A DNA stretch of 64,000 nucleotides. Source: Aulostomus chinensis (lineage: Eukaryota; Chordata; Actinopteri; Syngnathiformes; Aulostomidae). The DNA lies in NCBI GenBank assembly GCA_037954235.1, contig JBBMOA010000004.1, forward strand, positions 2,400,501 through 2,464,500, in the 5' to 3' direction. Position 1 is the stretch's first letter. The number at the start of each line of letters is the position of its first letter. Positions 23,101 to 36,000 of the stretch are shown piece by piece. Below the pieces are notes generated by a model. The model did not search any database. It had not been told where the DNA came from and saw nothing but the letters and a program-made list of their open reading frames with translations. The translations under genes and the position numbers were made by a program.

Positions 23101-26100
23101 TTTCTAGTTTTACAGTATAAAGCAGTGATTTTTGGATCAGTGATGAAGGTCAGGTATGGCTAGTGTTCGTGTAAGCTGTAATTTGCTTAACGCTCCGGAA
23201 TGAACACCTCAAAGTAAACATGCGTGTTTGTGTATCCCGTCCTTCTATCTTGCAGCCAGAGAAGCCGGAGGACGGGACAGTGACAGGGAAGGACAGATGG
23301 AGGCAAAAACTACTGTCTGCCCTGGCTGCAGGGACACCGGTAACCTCTCCTCCTTCCTTCCTTCCTTCCCCTCCTCACCTCCCTTCACCTTTCCTCTCCT
23401 GTCCTCTGGTTTCCGCTCCTGCAGGCTGCTGCAATCATCTGTTCTTCTCTTCCTGTCCCGTCTTCTGACTTCTCAGCCTCTCAGGTATCCAGGCGGTGCT
23501 TTTACGTTTTACATTCATCGAGATTTTGAATGTTTACAGCAACAACCTGAGCCTCCTTTAATTTATTTCAAGTTACTTAACGTGATTAAAGGCATGACTA
23601 GGAGCTCTATAGATCTATATTATCATAATTATCGTTTTTTGGGGAGGTTATATTCTCTTTTCTCCATGATAATTTTTCATTCCAACTTCATTTTTAAATG
23701 GATTTCTTCCAAATCTCAGTCAAACATCAAGAAAATTGTAAGATTTGAATTTCAACAGATCAAAACGAGTACATAGAAAATGTATTTCATCTGCAAATAA
23801 AGAAATTTCTGGAGTTAAACTCCTCACTTGTGGTCTGCTAAGGGAGCTGTTCATACCATACCGAGATGCAGCAAATTTCAGTATGTAGTTGAACAAAAAG
23901 TCTATGTACATTTGGCTGCTGCGGGAGAACAGAGTGTATCTGCCCTCAGCAGAAGGGAACAAAAAGAGCAAATATTGACGGACAGAGACAGACGGTGTGA
24001 CTGGAAGCTCCAGCAGGTGGAGTTTATGTGTTCCAAAACTAAGAAAATAATGTTAGAAAAACCATAACTTGCACCTGTGTAACTTTTAATTATGTTTCAG
24101 TTTGTTACTGAGCTTTGTTAATTACAGATTAATGATATGTTGAGAAGGACTGACCTGCAGATAGACAGCTAATGCTAATGAGGGATTAGCTGTCCCTGTT
24201 GCTCTTTTTCCTGCATTAAGTATGTGAGTGTATGAGGGAACTTGACATCCAGGCAAACAAAGCTGAGAAAGCCGGAGGGATTGTAGGAATAAATATTTTA
24301 ATGATAAAGTTGATAGTATTCTGTATTTCGTGACAAATTCTTGAGAAGGCTGCGTTTACTATCAGTATATATCAGATATGCTTGGTCCCATAGGGATACT
24401 AGTTTGACTGGCTGGTAAAACATGTGACAAATAGCTACATTTAGTGGAGAAACTATGAAATTAAAAGTAAAACAACACTTATCCACTTACATTTAACACG
24501 GTTGGACTAAACAACGATCCTTTCAATTCACCGAAGACCTTTGGCCTGGTCAGACCTCGCATTAAGATGCTTCCTGGATGATCCGATCACAAGTGGACGA
24601 GTGTGTGCGTTTACATGTTTTAAAATGAGTATCCATGACCATTTATGATCACTTGCAAACCGCCCCCCCCCCCAAAAAAACCCCAAAACCCAAAAACAAA
24701 ACAAAAAATTCCTACATTACTTCCTAGTGCAGTTTTAATCAGAACATTTACTGTACCAGTGACATTTGCCACAACATACACTGGAAGATTTACCATTATC
24801 AAGTTTACTTTTTGCTGTATAGTCACATTTTAATTTTGGGTGAGCTGTGATTTGGACACAACTGCATGTACAAAAGCTCTTTCTCACTTATTTTATGTGC
24901 TTTCCATTGCATTCAAGATGACGGATGAGAAACTGTGTAATTAACAGGCCATAAATAATGGTTTATTGTTCTTGGTTGCTGAAGTGCTTTTATTTACGTA
25001 ATGGAGTATCATTAGCTCCGCATTTGCCTTTCCTGTGATAACAATTCAAAATATCTGCAGTGAAAAACATCAATTTATCTACTTTTATTTAACATTACAT
25101 TTTCTCGAACCTGCTTCCTTCACAGCTTTATTTCTCACAACAGATTTCAAATCAATCGTGACTGATATATTAAAAAAAAAGAAAAAAGAAAAAAGGTTGA
25201 GATTCATCCAAAGAGATCATCGTACAGATATACAAATAATGAGAGACTTGGAGAGTTAGGGGAGACTGTGAGAAACAGAGGGAGGGCGGCTGAGTGGGAG
25301 TGATGCATGCTGGGCAGGAAGCCAGGGGTAAGATTAGTGACCGTCACTATGGTGACACAGAAATCTCTTTTTACATAGACACACACACACACACACACAC
25401 ATACACTTGAACCACATGATTTATTACCTGAAACAGTGAAATATACATTTAGATTAAACCCAGAGATTGTAGTGGTAATTGTGTAATTAATTCACACTTT
25501 AACACATTTACAGACATGTGCGTTGTGCTTTTTACTTTAATCGTTGCAGCTAAATAAGTCAAATCAAGCAGCAAGAACATTCAAACAAAACTACATTTGG
25601 TTAGTAGTTTGTATTAAGATGCTAAAATACACACACACAGTTCTGTTTCAAGTTCTGTGTGTTATAGTTTATTTGGTGCTAAAATAGCCAACATCTGTCT
25701 TACAGTACAACTGAGTGTCAGTGTGTCCCACATACACCAATATAGCAGGCATACCGGTACTTGTTCCTAGGCTGTTAGAGAAACTCTGAGCATTGTCAGG
25801 ACAAATACGTGAGAGGCTCCCTTAGCATTCTGCCATAAAAATGTGTTCACAAAGTCCTATTCAAACCAATCGTCTGTAAGAATGGGTATGATTTAATCTT
25901 CCGACCATTCAAAGATGTAGTTTTAGCCGCTGTGTTAGAGAGTTTCATCAGATGCATTTTATAATCCAATAAGAGAGGCAGTCATTGTTTGTTATATCCA
26001 GCTATAACCTCATGTGATTTATGTACATACACTCTTTTATGTAAAGAGGTGAAAAACATCAACTCTATGTAGTTGAATTATTTATTATTACTAATATAAT

Positions 26101-29100
26101 TAGAGAGCCGTAGTTGTGCATAATGCACATGCTGCAAAAGGGGTTGTGAGTCTGTCACCCGGTCAATCTCTTAGGTTCGTCAGGGTTCAGGACTAAAAAG
26201 CAGTTCTTAAAAAGCATCTAATAAAAAAAAAAAAAAAAAATGCACTCACCAGCCGCTTCACAGGTGTAAAATCTGCTCCAATACAAGAGCTCTGCAATAA
26301 ATTATTTTTATTACTGAAGTCAAATTTTGTCGTAGCATTCATCTACATATTCATGATACTGAAAGGTGTTTCTAATACTCTAGCCAACTCATTTACATAA
26401 ATGAGAGAGGCAAAATTATTACTTTTAACTTGTAATTACTTTCTGAAACAGGTATAAAAAGTTCTTACGTGTGTTATTTCATCTCTGACTGGCAAAACAA
26501 ACGCAAAAAAATAATTTGTGAAAAGAGGCAGGTGTTTCTTGCTGTAATACTCATTTTGGCTACACGATGGTGAAGTGTACCATCACAACATGATCTAGAT
26601 AGGACTAAATCATCCATGCGTTCAGGCAGGGTTCTGAACTTACTCTAACCCTGAATACTGAGTTCACTTTCCCGAGGTGGGACAGAGAGAGTCAGAGGGT
26701 TCAGTAAAATGTGAGTCGTGACAACATTCATCCCCAGATTAGTCACAAATTAGTCAATAATGAAAATGACTACCATCCATGGAGCTCTGATACTAAATTC
26801 CCCGTGGCAGAAAGGGAATAAAGAGCAGAACCTCCATTTTAATCCAACGGAGCTATTAATATAAATGTGCACCAATGCATGACTATGAATAATCCTAAAA
26901 AGAGAAAATCACAAGTAGAGAGGAGTTAGTAAATTCACATGCACTATTGACCGAAATTTTATACACTGTAATCCATTCATTCATTTCAGCATTAAGCAGA
27001 TTTGAATTTCTTGATATCTTATACCATGTTACTCTTAAAATTGTATTCATTTGTTCGAAAATACGGATCAAATGGACGAGATGTGTTCTCTTCCTGCTGA
27101 TTCTTTTAACAGAATAGACCACAAAATGGAGATAATTACTTTCTATTGACTATATATTTGTATTGTAGTGTGTGTGTGTGTGTGTGCGTGTGTGCGTGTG
27201 TGCGTGTGGGAAGCCTTTATTGCCGGCTGCACTGAGTCATTATACTCACTAGATGGTACCATTGCCCTTCTTGCTAGAAAACTGTAGGTCTTTAGATGCA
27301 CAGACTCCTGAATGAAATTTTCATATCGTCTGTGTCTGATTTGCCTAGAGTCACAAAAATGGAGGGGAAGGGGGTCACATACATAGAGATGGAGATGCTT
27401 AGGTTGGTCTCTGTATTTTTTAAATTGCCAGTTGGACACAGGGATATCTCCATATGAGCACTGGAGTTGCACCATATCAAGAGGAAATACACAATACAGT
27501 AATATTTGTAGGTTCATCTGTATCAGCTTTGTAAGGGGGTATGTCAGTGTCGTCGTCACCGATGGTTTCCGCTGCCCCCAAAATGACCACAAGAATCGAG
27601 TACTCAAGTGTGAATAGAAAACTACAGCCTTCAGGTAGTTTAGATGAGATTGAAAACGGAGAAACTGCTCATCTGTTAGCATGCCTATTACAGTAGGTGA
27701 CAAAATCTACCTCCCATCATGTCTAGAGATCAACATGGATTTTAACTTTGAGCACAAAGCAATAGGAAGTTGAATTTAATGTCATCAATGCAGGGCTACC
27801 TGTCGTCATTTTTACAGTGTATTTTATATATTAAAACCCTAACGTATCCTAACGTAAGGATGCTAGTTTGTGTTGTTTGGGATGTTTTGCTGTAAGGGAT
27901 TTCACTTTTTGCCATTTTCTACTCAACTATTCAGACTATAAAATGGGTTCTTGTGCTCCGTTTTGTCACTGTTGACCTGTTGTAATATTTCCTGTGGAGG
28001 CCAGGAAATACAGATGCTATAAGTGCTGCGGCTGCTCCTTCTCTCCAGTCAGCTTTTACAACCTTTCCAAAGGGGGAAATGAGCCGTGATGATGCGTCAT
28101 ACTTTGAGAGATTTGTTTTTATGAGTGCAACAAAATCTTTATTTTCTTCAGAGATCATGTCTCAGTGGGTGTCTCAATGACCCCCCCAATAAAAGTTGAG
28201 GCCATTGTATAAATGACTCTGTCTTCTGCTGTTTCCTCTCTTTCCGGACAGGCTGCTATAGACAAGCTGACCTGGAAAGACCGTCTTCCTGGATACTTCA
28301 TCAATGTTTCCTCCATTCTCTTTATGGTCAGCATATAAAAATCTGCTCTATGTAGAATCATGCATTGTTGCACTATGCATGGATGAAAGCACTTTAAATA
28401 AAAATAAACATGTATATGATGTACATAAATGAGTAGCCTATATGGGCCAACATTCATGTGTTCTTTGAAATATTCATTCCAGCCACTGCTGTGTGGGCAT
28501 CGGACAATATGGTTGTTCAATGACTAATTTATTTCCCTTCTATGCTCCCAGTTTGGCCTGACGTTTTCAGCCGTTTTCGGCGTCATCATCTACCGCATCA
28601 CAGTGTCGGCTCTGATGGCGATGAGCCCCGATCCAGAGACCAAGTCCAATGTTCGGGTGACAGTGACAGCTACTGCTGTCATAATCAACTTGGTGGTTAT
28701 TCTGATCCTTGATGAAATCTACGGTGCAGTGGCCCTGTGGCTGACTGAACTAGGTAAGTTTTACGTCGGTTTTTTTGGTTTTTTTATGGTGGTGTAAATA
28801 TAACAAAGAATGGAGCAAATATCCTCAGCCATCGGTTAAAATCAGACTAAGGCTTTTATGGTTTAATGCCTCTGAGGCCAGTATTTCAACAATTATGAAC
28901 AACGATACAAAAGAGTTGCAGGGAAAGTTGCAGTGGTGTAAACTGCCCACTTGTGGCTTGACACAAGCTTGTAAAGTTGCCAGTGCGAAACAATAACACA
29001 AACTCACCAAGGTAGCAGTGTGGGCAGGCAGGTTTGACAGACTGACATATTCAGTTTGTCTTATCGGGAATCTGTGGTCGAAACTGACTTTGATGCCCGG

Positions 29101-32100
29101 GTGAAGTAACACAATATTTCTGTCTTTCATGGTGGTCTTGTTCGTTATACCACATCAGATTAGGCATTCCTATAGCCGTCATGTCTTGATGTGGCTGGCA
29201 GAAGAGACCAGCAGAACTCGAAGATCCATCGTCGTGTGACGGCTTTAATGGCCCTAATCATGGAGTAGGGTTAGGATAATCTCGGTCATTGCTACAGAAG
29301 AACTATGTGTCAATATGGCAGCCTTAAATTCTGAGTAAAAAAATGAATGAAAACTTGTGGGCCGGAGTCAAATTGTTTAATATGCTGTTTGTGTTTCTGC
29401 CAAGCTAAGTTTTTTGCTTAGCTAAGCTAACTATTGCCTAGCTGTATCTACCAAACAGATATAAAGTGGTATCCATAGTTTTTAGCCATCAGCTAGAAAT
29501 TTGTCTCTAAAAATCAAGTTTTAAAATAGTGTTAAGTCATAAATAGCATTAAGTTCCTGTCAGAAGTTGATTTAAATCCTGGTGGCAATATTGTTCCTGA
29601 TTTCAAGCCTCTTGTTGGACAGTGTGATGAAACTTTAATGTTTTCATGCTCCAGCCATCCCATTTCATTCATATTCAAAGCCTCTGAAATAGAGGAAAAG
29701 AATAGAAAGGAGAATGTTTTTAATATATGCATATACTATGTATATTCTTAGACTTATTTATTAAATTTTTTTTGCTCCATGTTGGGTCTGAGAGTATCAT
29801 AATTTCGATCCTCAGTATGTCCTGTACATATTGCTGAATTGACATTAAAAATGACTTTGACTTTAACGTGTCAGAGGGGGAATGTGTGTGCGTGTGTGTA
29901 TATGTGCGTGTGAGAGAGAGAGAGAGAGAGACAGAGAGACAGACAGACGATATGTCATGTTGATAACGCCACTAATTTAACCTGCTTCCAGCACAGTGGT
30001 CATGTAATAACTCCATCAGAGCTGTCAGACTGACAGATTTATCACATCTCTCAACCAGACTGACTTCTCATGCTACAACGACAAACTGAAGGGGAAAAAC
30101 TTAAAAACACTGTTTTCAAAAACATTGGCAAAACCTAATATTTCTAATTTCCGCTTGGTTTTCCAGAGATCCCAAAGACAGAAACCAACTTTGAGGAGCG
30201 TTTAGTCTTAAAAGCCTTCCTGCTCAAATTCATGAATGCTTATGCGCCCATCTTTTACGTGGCTTTCTTCAAGGGACGGTAAGTTGTACATTGCACACAT
30301 TCAATCGTGTGGCTCTTTTTACGTCTTATATTAAAGCGATTCTTCACTCAAAAGTGTTTTTGACTTCAAGAACTCACAAATGGGTGTCTAGCTCACAAAG
30401 ACTTTTTTTCCGCTCTGCATTACTTCTTTGTGACTCTGGAATTCAGAGAGAGCCAGCCTCTTATATTTAGCTTGATCATAATGGCAACTTACATCTATAA
30501 CAACAAAGCAGCAGCAAAACTGTCCAAAACTATTTGTCGAGTACATCGTACAGTTTTGGCACTAGTGTGAGCGAGTACAGAGACGACAGCGGAGTTAGTT
30601 CAACCTTATGCAACAGCTGGTTGCGCAAGGGGTTAACCCTGGAGTGCCCAGAAGGAAACCAGATGGGCTATAGTTTGGTTTTCCCTAGTATTTGTGGATT
30701 ATTGAGAATACAGCTGGATGGAGAAAATGTGGATTACATCAGACAAAGTGCTTCAGAGTTTGTAAATGTGTTGAAGTTGCCACCATATGGCTGACTCTTC
30801 CTGCATTATGGAGTCACAAAGAAGCATTGAGGGAGACAAAAACATCCTCAGGAGCTCAAGACACCCGTTTGACAAAACACACTTTTTTGGGTGGAGTGTC
30901 ACTTTAACATGCTATGCATATAATTACTTTTGTCCTGGTTCACTTATAGTACTATTCTTATTAACTCCTCTCTCTCATAAAAACAGTTAAACAATGTAAT
31001 TGTTGTGTTTTTTTTTTTAGGTTTGCAGGTCGACCGGGAAATTACGTGTACGTCTTTAATGATTATCGGATGGAAGAGGTTAGTATGCATCTTTGCACAT
31101 GTGGCTTTATTTTTCATTTTGGTGAATAAGTGGAACATCAGTTGATAAAAAATACATGCACTAAAGTGTGTCTCCCTTAGTGTGCTCCTGGAGGCTGCCT
31201 CATTGAGTTGTGCATTCAGCTCAGCATCATCATGCTCGGGAAGCAGCTTATCCAGAACAACATCTTTGAGATCGGCATCCCGTAAGTAGACTACATTCCT
31301 CTTTTTTTCTCTTCAGTCACTTTTTAAGAAGTTTTGAATCCATTCAGATATAAATGATGATAGGGGAACAAAGTAAGGTCTAATGTCTAAAGAACCAGTC
31401 ACTCATCTTAGCCAAACTGACATCTAACACACATGCCTACATCCACATGTGCTAACTCCCAAGCACTCGCAAGATTCCATTCCCATGCTCTTTTCCAATT
31501 AGCATTCCTCACGTCGGTACAGTTGCACGTCATACTGTGTAAAAGTTCTGTGTCTACATGCAAATCCCCAAGGTCAGAGGTCAGCTCTGTCTATAACAAC
31601 TGTCACACTACACAGGAACCTTTTAGCTTCAGGCTGCCTTGCTACCGTTGCCGAAAGCATAACTTTCACCTCCTGACCTGTTGTGGATCTTATCTGGCAC
31701 ATCAAATACTGTGGTTTCTCTTGGATGTCCTGGGGGATCAGAGACCACATCCATCATACTCTTCGCATACCTTCTCATCACCTGAAAGCTTTCACACCTG
31801 GGAGGCGACTAGTCAAATCACAGACTTGTAATGTGGCTGTTTGCAGTTTTATGGGGAATTTCTCAAGACACTTAGTGAGGGTAGCGTACTTAAGGTATCA
31901 CTGACTCTAAACGGCCTTGTCTAAAGATGCAATAGATAGACCTGTCCCTTTGATTAAGTTTTAAAATTGATCTGAAAGGAAGGAATGTGTTTAAAACTAA
32001 CACCCACCATTTGCCAAATGATTTGGCTGGTGGGTAAATGTTTGAACCAAACACCTAACCTGGTAACCTAATGCAATAGCCGTTATGATCAAATGTAATC

Positions 32101-32963
32101 AAAGTCGTTGAAGTTACTGAGGTGGTCTGAGCTCCAGTCACAGACAGTCTCCAGGCTCTTAGCGGTGTTTTGTAGTTTTGCTGCTAGGAGTGGAGCAACA
32201 TCTTCTTTGTTTAATGTTTTTTTGCTGTCACATATGTTTGCCATTCCACCAGTACTTTTTCCCTCCCTGACCATTCTCAGCAAGGACAAACATCTGTGAG
32301 CAGACACACAAACCTGATATTTTGTTTCCTTGTGGAATTATAAAATTGAGTTTGACACTTAAAAGTTGAACTTTGAGTTGTTTATTGAACTCTTTCACAT
32401 GCCTCCTATTTACGGGTTTGGGTTATAATACATTAATTAGGTTGTGTGTATCTGCCGTCATACACGACTTGCTTGTTTGTCCTCCCTGAACATGCTCCGT
32501 AAGGACAAACAAGAAAGTTGTGTATGTGAGCAGATTCACACAAACCTAATAATTTGTTTCCTTGTGGGATTCTAAAATTGAGTTTGACACTTTAAAGTTG
32601 AACCTTGAGTTGTTTTTTGAACTCTTTCACATGCCTCCTATTTACGGGTTTTGATTATAACACATTAATTACAATTATAGAAGAAATTAACTGTTTAAAA
32701 AAAATTCATTCTTTATTTGGCTACTCATGTGTTTTTCCAATATTATTTGTAAAAATCATCGAATCTTCTCTTTTCTCCAAACTCCAATATTGGCCTTCTC
32801 TTTGCGTCTTGACAGGAAGTTGAAGAAGCTGGTGCGTATGCTAAAGGATAAAGGGGGAGGCGAGGAGGAGAAGGAAGAGGAAAGGCCTCCACAGCAATGG
32901 AACCTGGACTACGCCCTTGTTCCCTTTGAAGGCCTCACGCCAGAATACATGGAAATGAGTGAG

Positions 32964-33009
<46 letters not shown>

Positions 33010-36000
33010 GTAGCCTCAGGGAAGAAAGCAGCCATTTCAGTTCCAACATACTTGTGGAATGAGTACTCCTGTACATCAATGGGGGCTCTTATGTAATCTC
33101 TATCTGTGACAGCTAAGGATGTGTTTGCTTACTACTCACGCACACTCATTGAGACACGTTTATTTCTGTTGGGAAGCACAGCCAATGGAGTGTAATGCAT
33201 GAGATCTTTGACACTGCTGTTTTCAGTTCTCTGTAGGCAACGTTATGTATCGTTAACCACGACTGCAGTTTATTTTTATCACCAGGACCAGTGCGTTGTA
33301 TTCTCTTGATATTGTCCAGACTTGTTTGTATGGCCACGTACAAAGTATACAAATACTTATTTCATCGGTGTCAATCCCAAATTAAAGTTTCTCCGCTTTC
33401 AAAAGTCATAAAGTGCATTTAATATGACGGTCACTGTATGTTCAACTTCTACAGGTACAGAAAGAAACTAGTCTTCCTTGTGTTTTAGTTCGAGTGCCAA
33501 TATTTGAAATGTTTACAGTATTTTCTGCATTACTGTTACTTGCAAAAACAACAAACTAAACAGGGGAGGAAAAACCCTGTCAGTGAAGTAATATCTGGAT
33601 ATATACTGTGTACTCCATCACAAAGAAGACTGGCAAAACTAACGAAACTAGAGATGTTGTAATGTAAAATAAGATGGACGAGTTAAAGAAAGCAATTATT
33701 AAAAAAAAAAAAATTGAGCCTCTATTTATTAACCAAATTACTGTAAATGTCGTTGAGATGAGTTACGGATGCTGCAACATAAAACAAAGGCAGAATGAAT
33801 ACATAATAATATCACATTCAAATTCAATTCAGATATCAGTTTATCGTAAGCCAAAGAAAAATTAAGTTATATTTCAGTCCCCAAAATTTCTAAAATACAC
33901 AATGATCATTAACAGGTTATCATTTTTGCAGGAATGACATTAAGGTGCCATTATATAACCCAATCATGCATACACACCCAGGTCAAGGCATGCCAGCAAC
34001 CAACTGTTACATCTGTCATAGTAACTTGTCATGCCAAGTGTTTTAAGTTGTCATTAGATGTGTCAGAGTCACAAGCCAAAACAGCAGTTCATGAACGCTG
34101 TTGCACAATCTGTTTAAAATACTTCATGCTTGCCTATAAAATATTATATAAATTGATATATTTGTATGATGAATATTCTAACAAACAACTGTTGAAAGTT
34201 TGCGCTGTTTTTTTGACACAGAAAGCAAATTTGCAAACAGTGAAAAGAAAAATCTCACTTAACTTATTACACAATGATATTCCTTCTAAAAATCTACTTT
34301 TTATAGTTTCTCTCTCGTTTAGTTTAGTTTAATAGTTTCTCTATTTCGAAACACAAACATTCACAAATATTCGACAGGGTGTGTAAGTTATAAGTCATCA
34401 GATATATTCAGCCTTAGACTGTGTGAGTCTAGTTTGAGGGAGGACATGTCATTATATTATGGATGAGACGTTAAGTCTTGTTGATTAATTTCTGATATGG
34501 TTTATGTTTTAGATTTAGATCTGCAATGCAGAGAAGCATGAGAAGTCAATGGTATTTATAGGGGAATTTTATCCAAAAGGAGGACAGATTAGCAGAGGAG
34601 GCAACATGGAAATACAGCTGTGGAATTCAGAGATCAGAGTCAAAAAAACTTATCTTATGAACAAATTTCCTCTTAAACATGTAATTACTTTACATTTCAA
34701 TTGACATGTAAGAGGAAAATTAAGAATGGCAGCATTTACATAACAATCAGAAGACTTTATCCCCATCCCCAAGGGAAATTCTGTTCATAACAGTGCTCCG
34801 CTCAACAACAACATCAAGTGCAGCAGCAAACAGGCAACGTCAGTCTTGGCATCGCAAAGTGACACCATCTGCACGTGACAAACTGAGAACCCGTACAAAT
34901 TGTTCTGTTCTGTTCTGTGGTTAAAACATGAGTACTTTCCTCAAACTGTGAAGTTTTGTGGGCAGATTATATGTATGCTGCACAGGAAATGTTCTTGTAA
35001 ACGGGCATTCCAAAGCCAGCTGTTACAGACAAAGCGGGCAGGGTGTATTAGTAGTATCTCTCCTACCAGTCGCACAGTCTTTAGAGCAGTTTGATCTTAG
35101 TATTATGATGATGAATACATATCATGTAATGTGGATTTAGTGAGGTAAGAGGGAGGAGTTGAGGATGAAGAAAAAAGAATGAAGATCAAGCGAATGGTGC
35201 TGCAGGGCAAAGGAAGGAATGTCAGAAATGTCTGAGCCGTAGAGTACGTGCAAACACAGACTCTCACACGTTGATGTCAGTGTGTGAATGGGCAGCTTTG
35301 GGTTTGTGTTAACTCATGTATGATTCACGTGTGCTCCTGTAGTCGTGTTGCTGGATATGTATTGGTGTGTGAACCCGTCAACCTCAGCTTAGGCAGATAG
35401 TGAGGTTATTCTAAGCTTGCCCTCTGGCACTCGCCTCTCCGCTGTCGTATTTTCTTCCTTGCACCTTTTGTCTCCGCGTGGCGTCTCAAGGTGAGGCCGT
35501 CAGTCTTGAGCTTGCTGGAAATCCCCGTTCCCACACTGCTAAAGTTCCAGAGCACAAACCACCTTGTCTTTCTCATGTTTCCTTTCCCTGGTTGTAGGAA
35601 GAAAGTAGATGTTGTTTTGATTATTGTAGCACAAATGTGACAAAGCTGAAGACTTTAAACATTTCTAAATGGCCCGGAGTCAGCTCTGTTTCACAATGAC
35701 CAATCAGACTGGAGGCCTTGAGGATCGGTCTCTGTCACCAGGGGGCAACGCATTTCTAAAGGATTTAAAATGATGAACTTTCAGTTGGACTAGTTGACAG
35801 TGACATTGGCTTTACTTGACGGATCACCAAACAAACCTGAGCAAGTGCTTGAAATGGGACATTGACATTTTATTTAGCATGTATGATGAATAGCTTAAGT
35901 AGCTGCAGACACACTTAAATTAAGCTTTAAGTGATACTTCACCCAAACCATATATTTTTTTGTCTTTTAAGTACTCACAAATGGGAGACTTATATAGACA

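Larger units (their letters stand above)
23340..28251 (+). other. ano2: Intron w12
   Basis: A GT..AG intron of 4.9 kb. It has a CCTT run (23349-23370), (AC)n (25379-25401), an A run (26222-26240) and (GT/GC)n (27168-27209). A 186-codon minus-strand open frame (27143-27703) is unassigned. Confidence 0.85.

Noticed and set aside
23228..23776. 182-codon open frame over exon w12
   Set aside because: It uses another frame than the exon and runs on into intron sequence with no domain.
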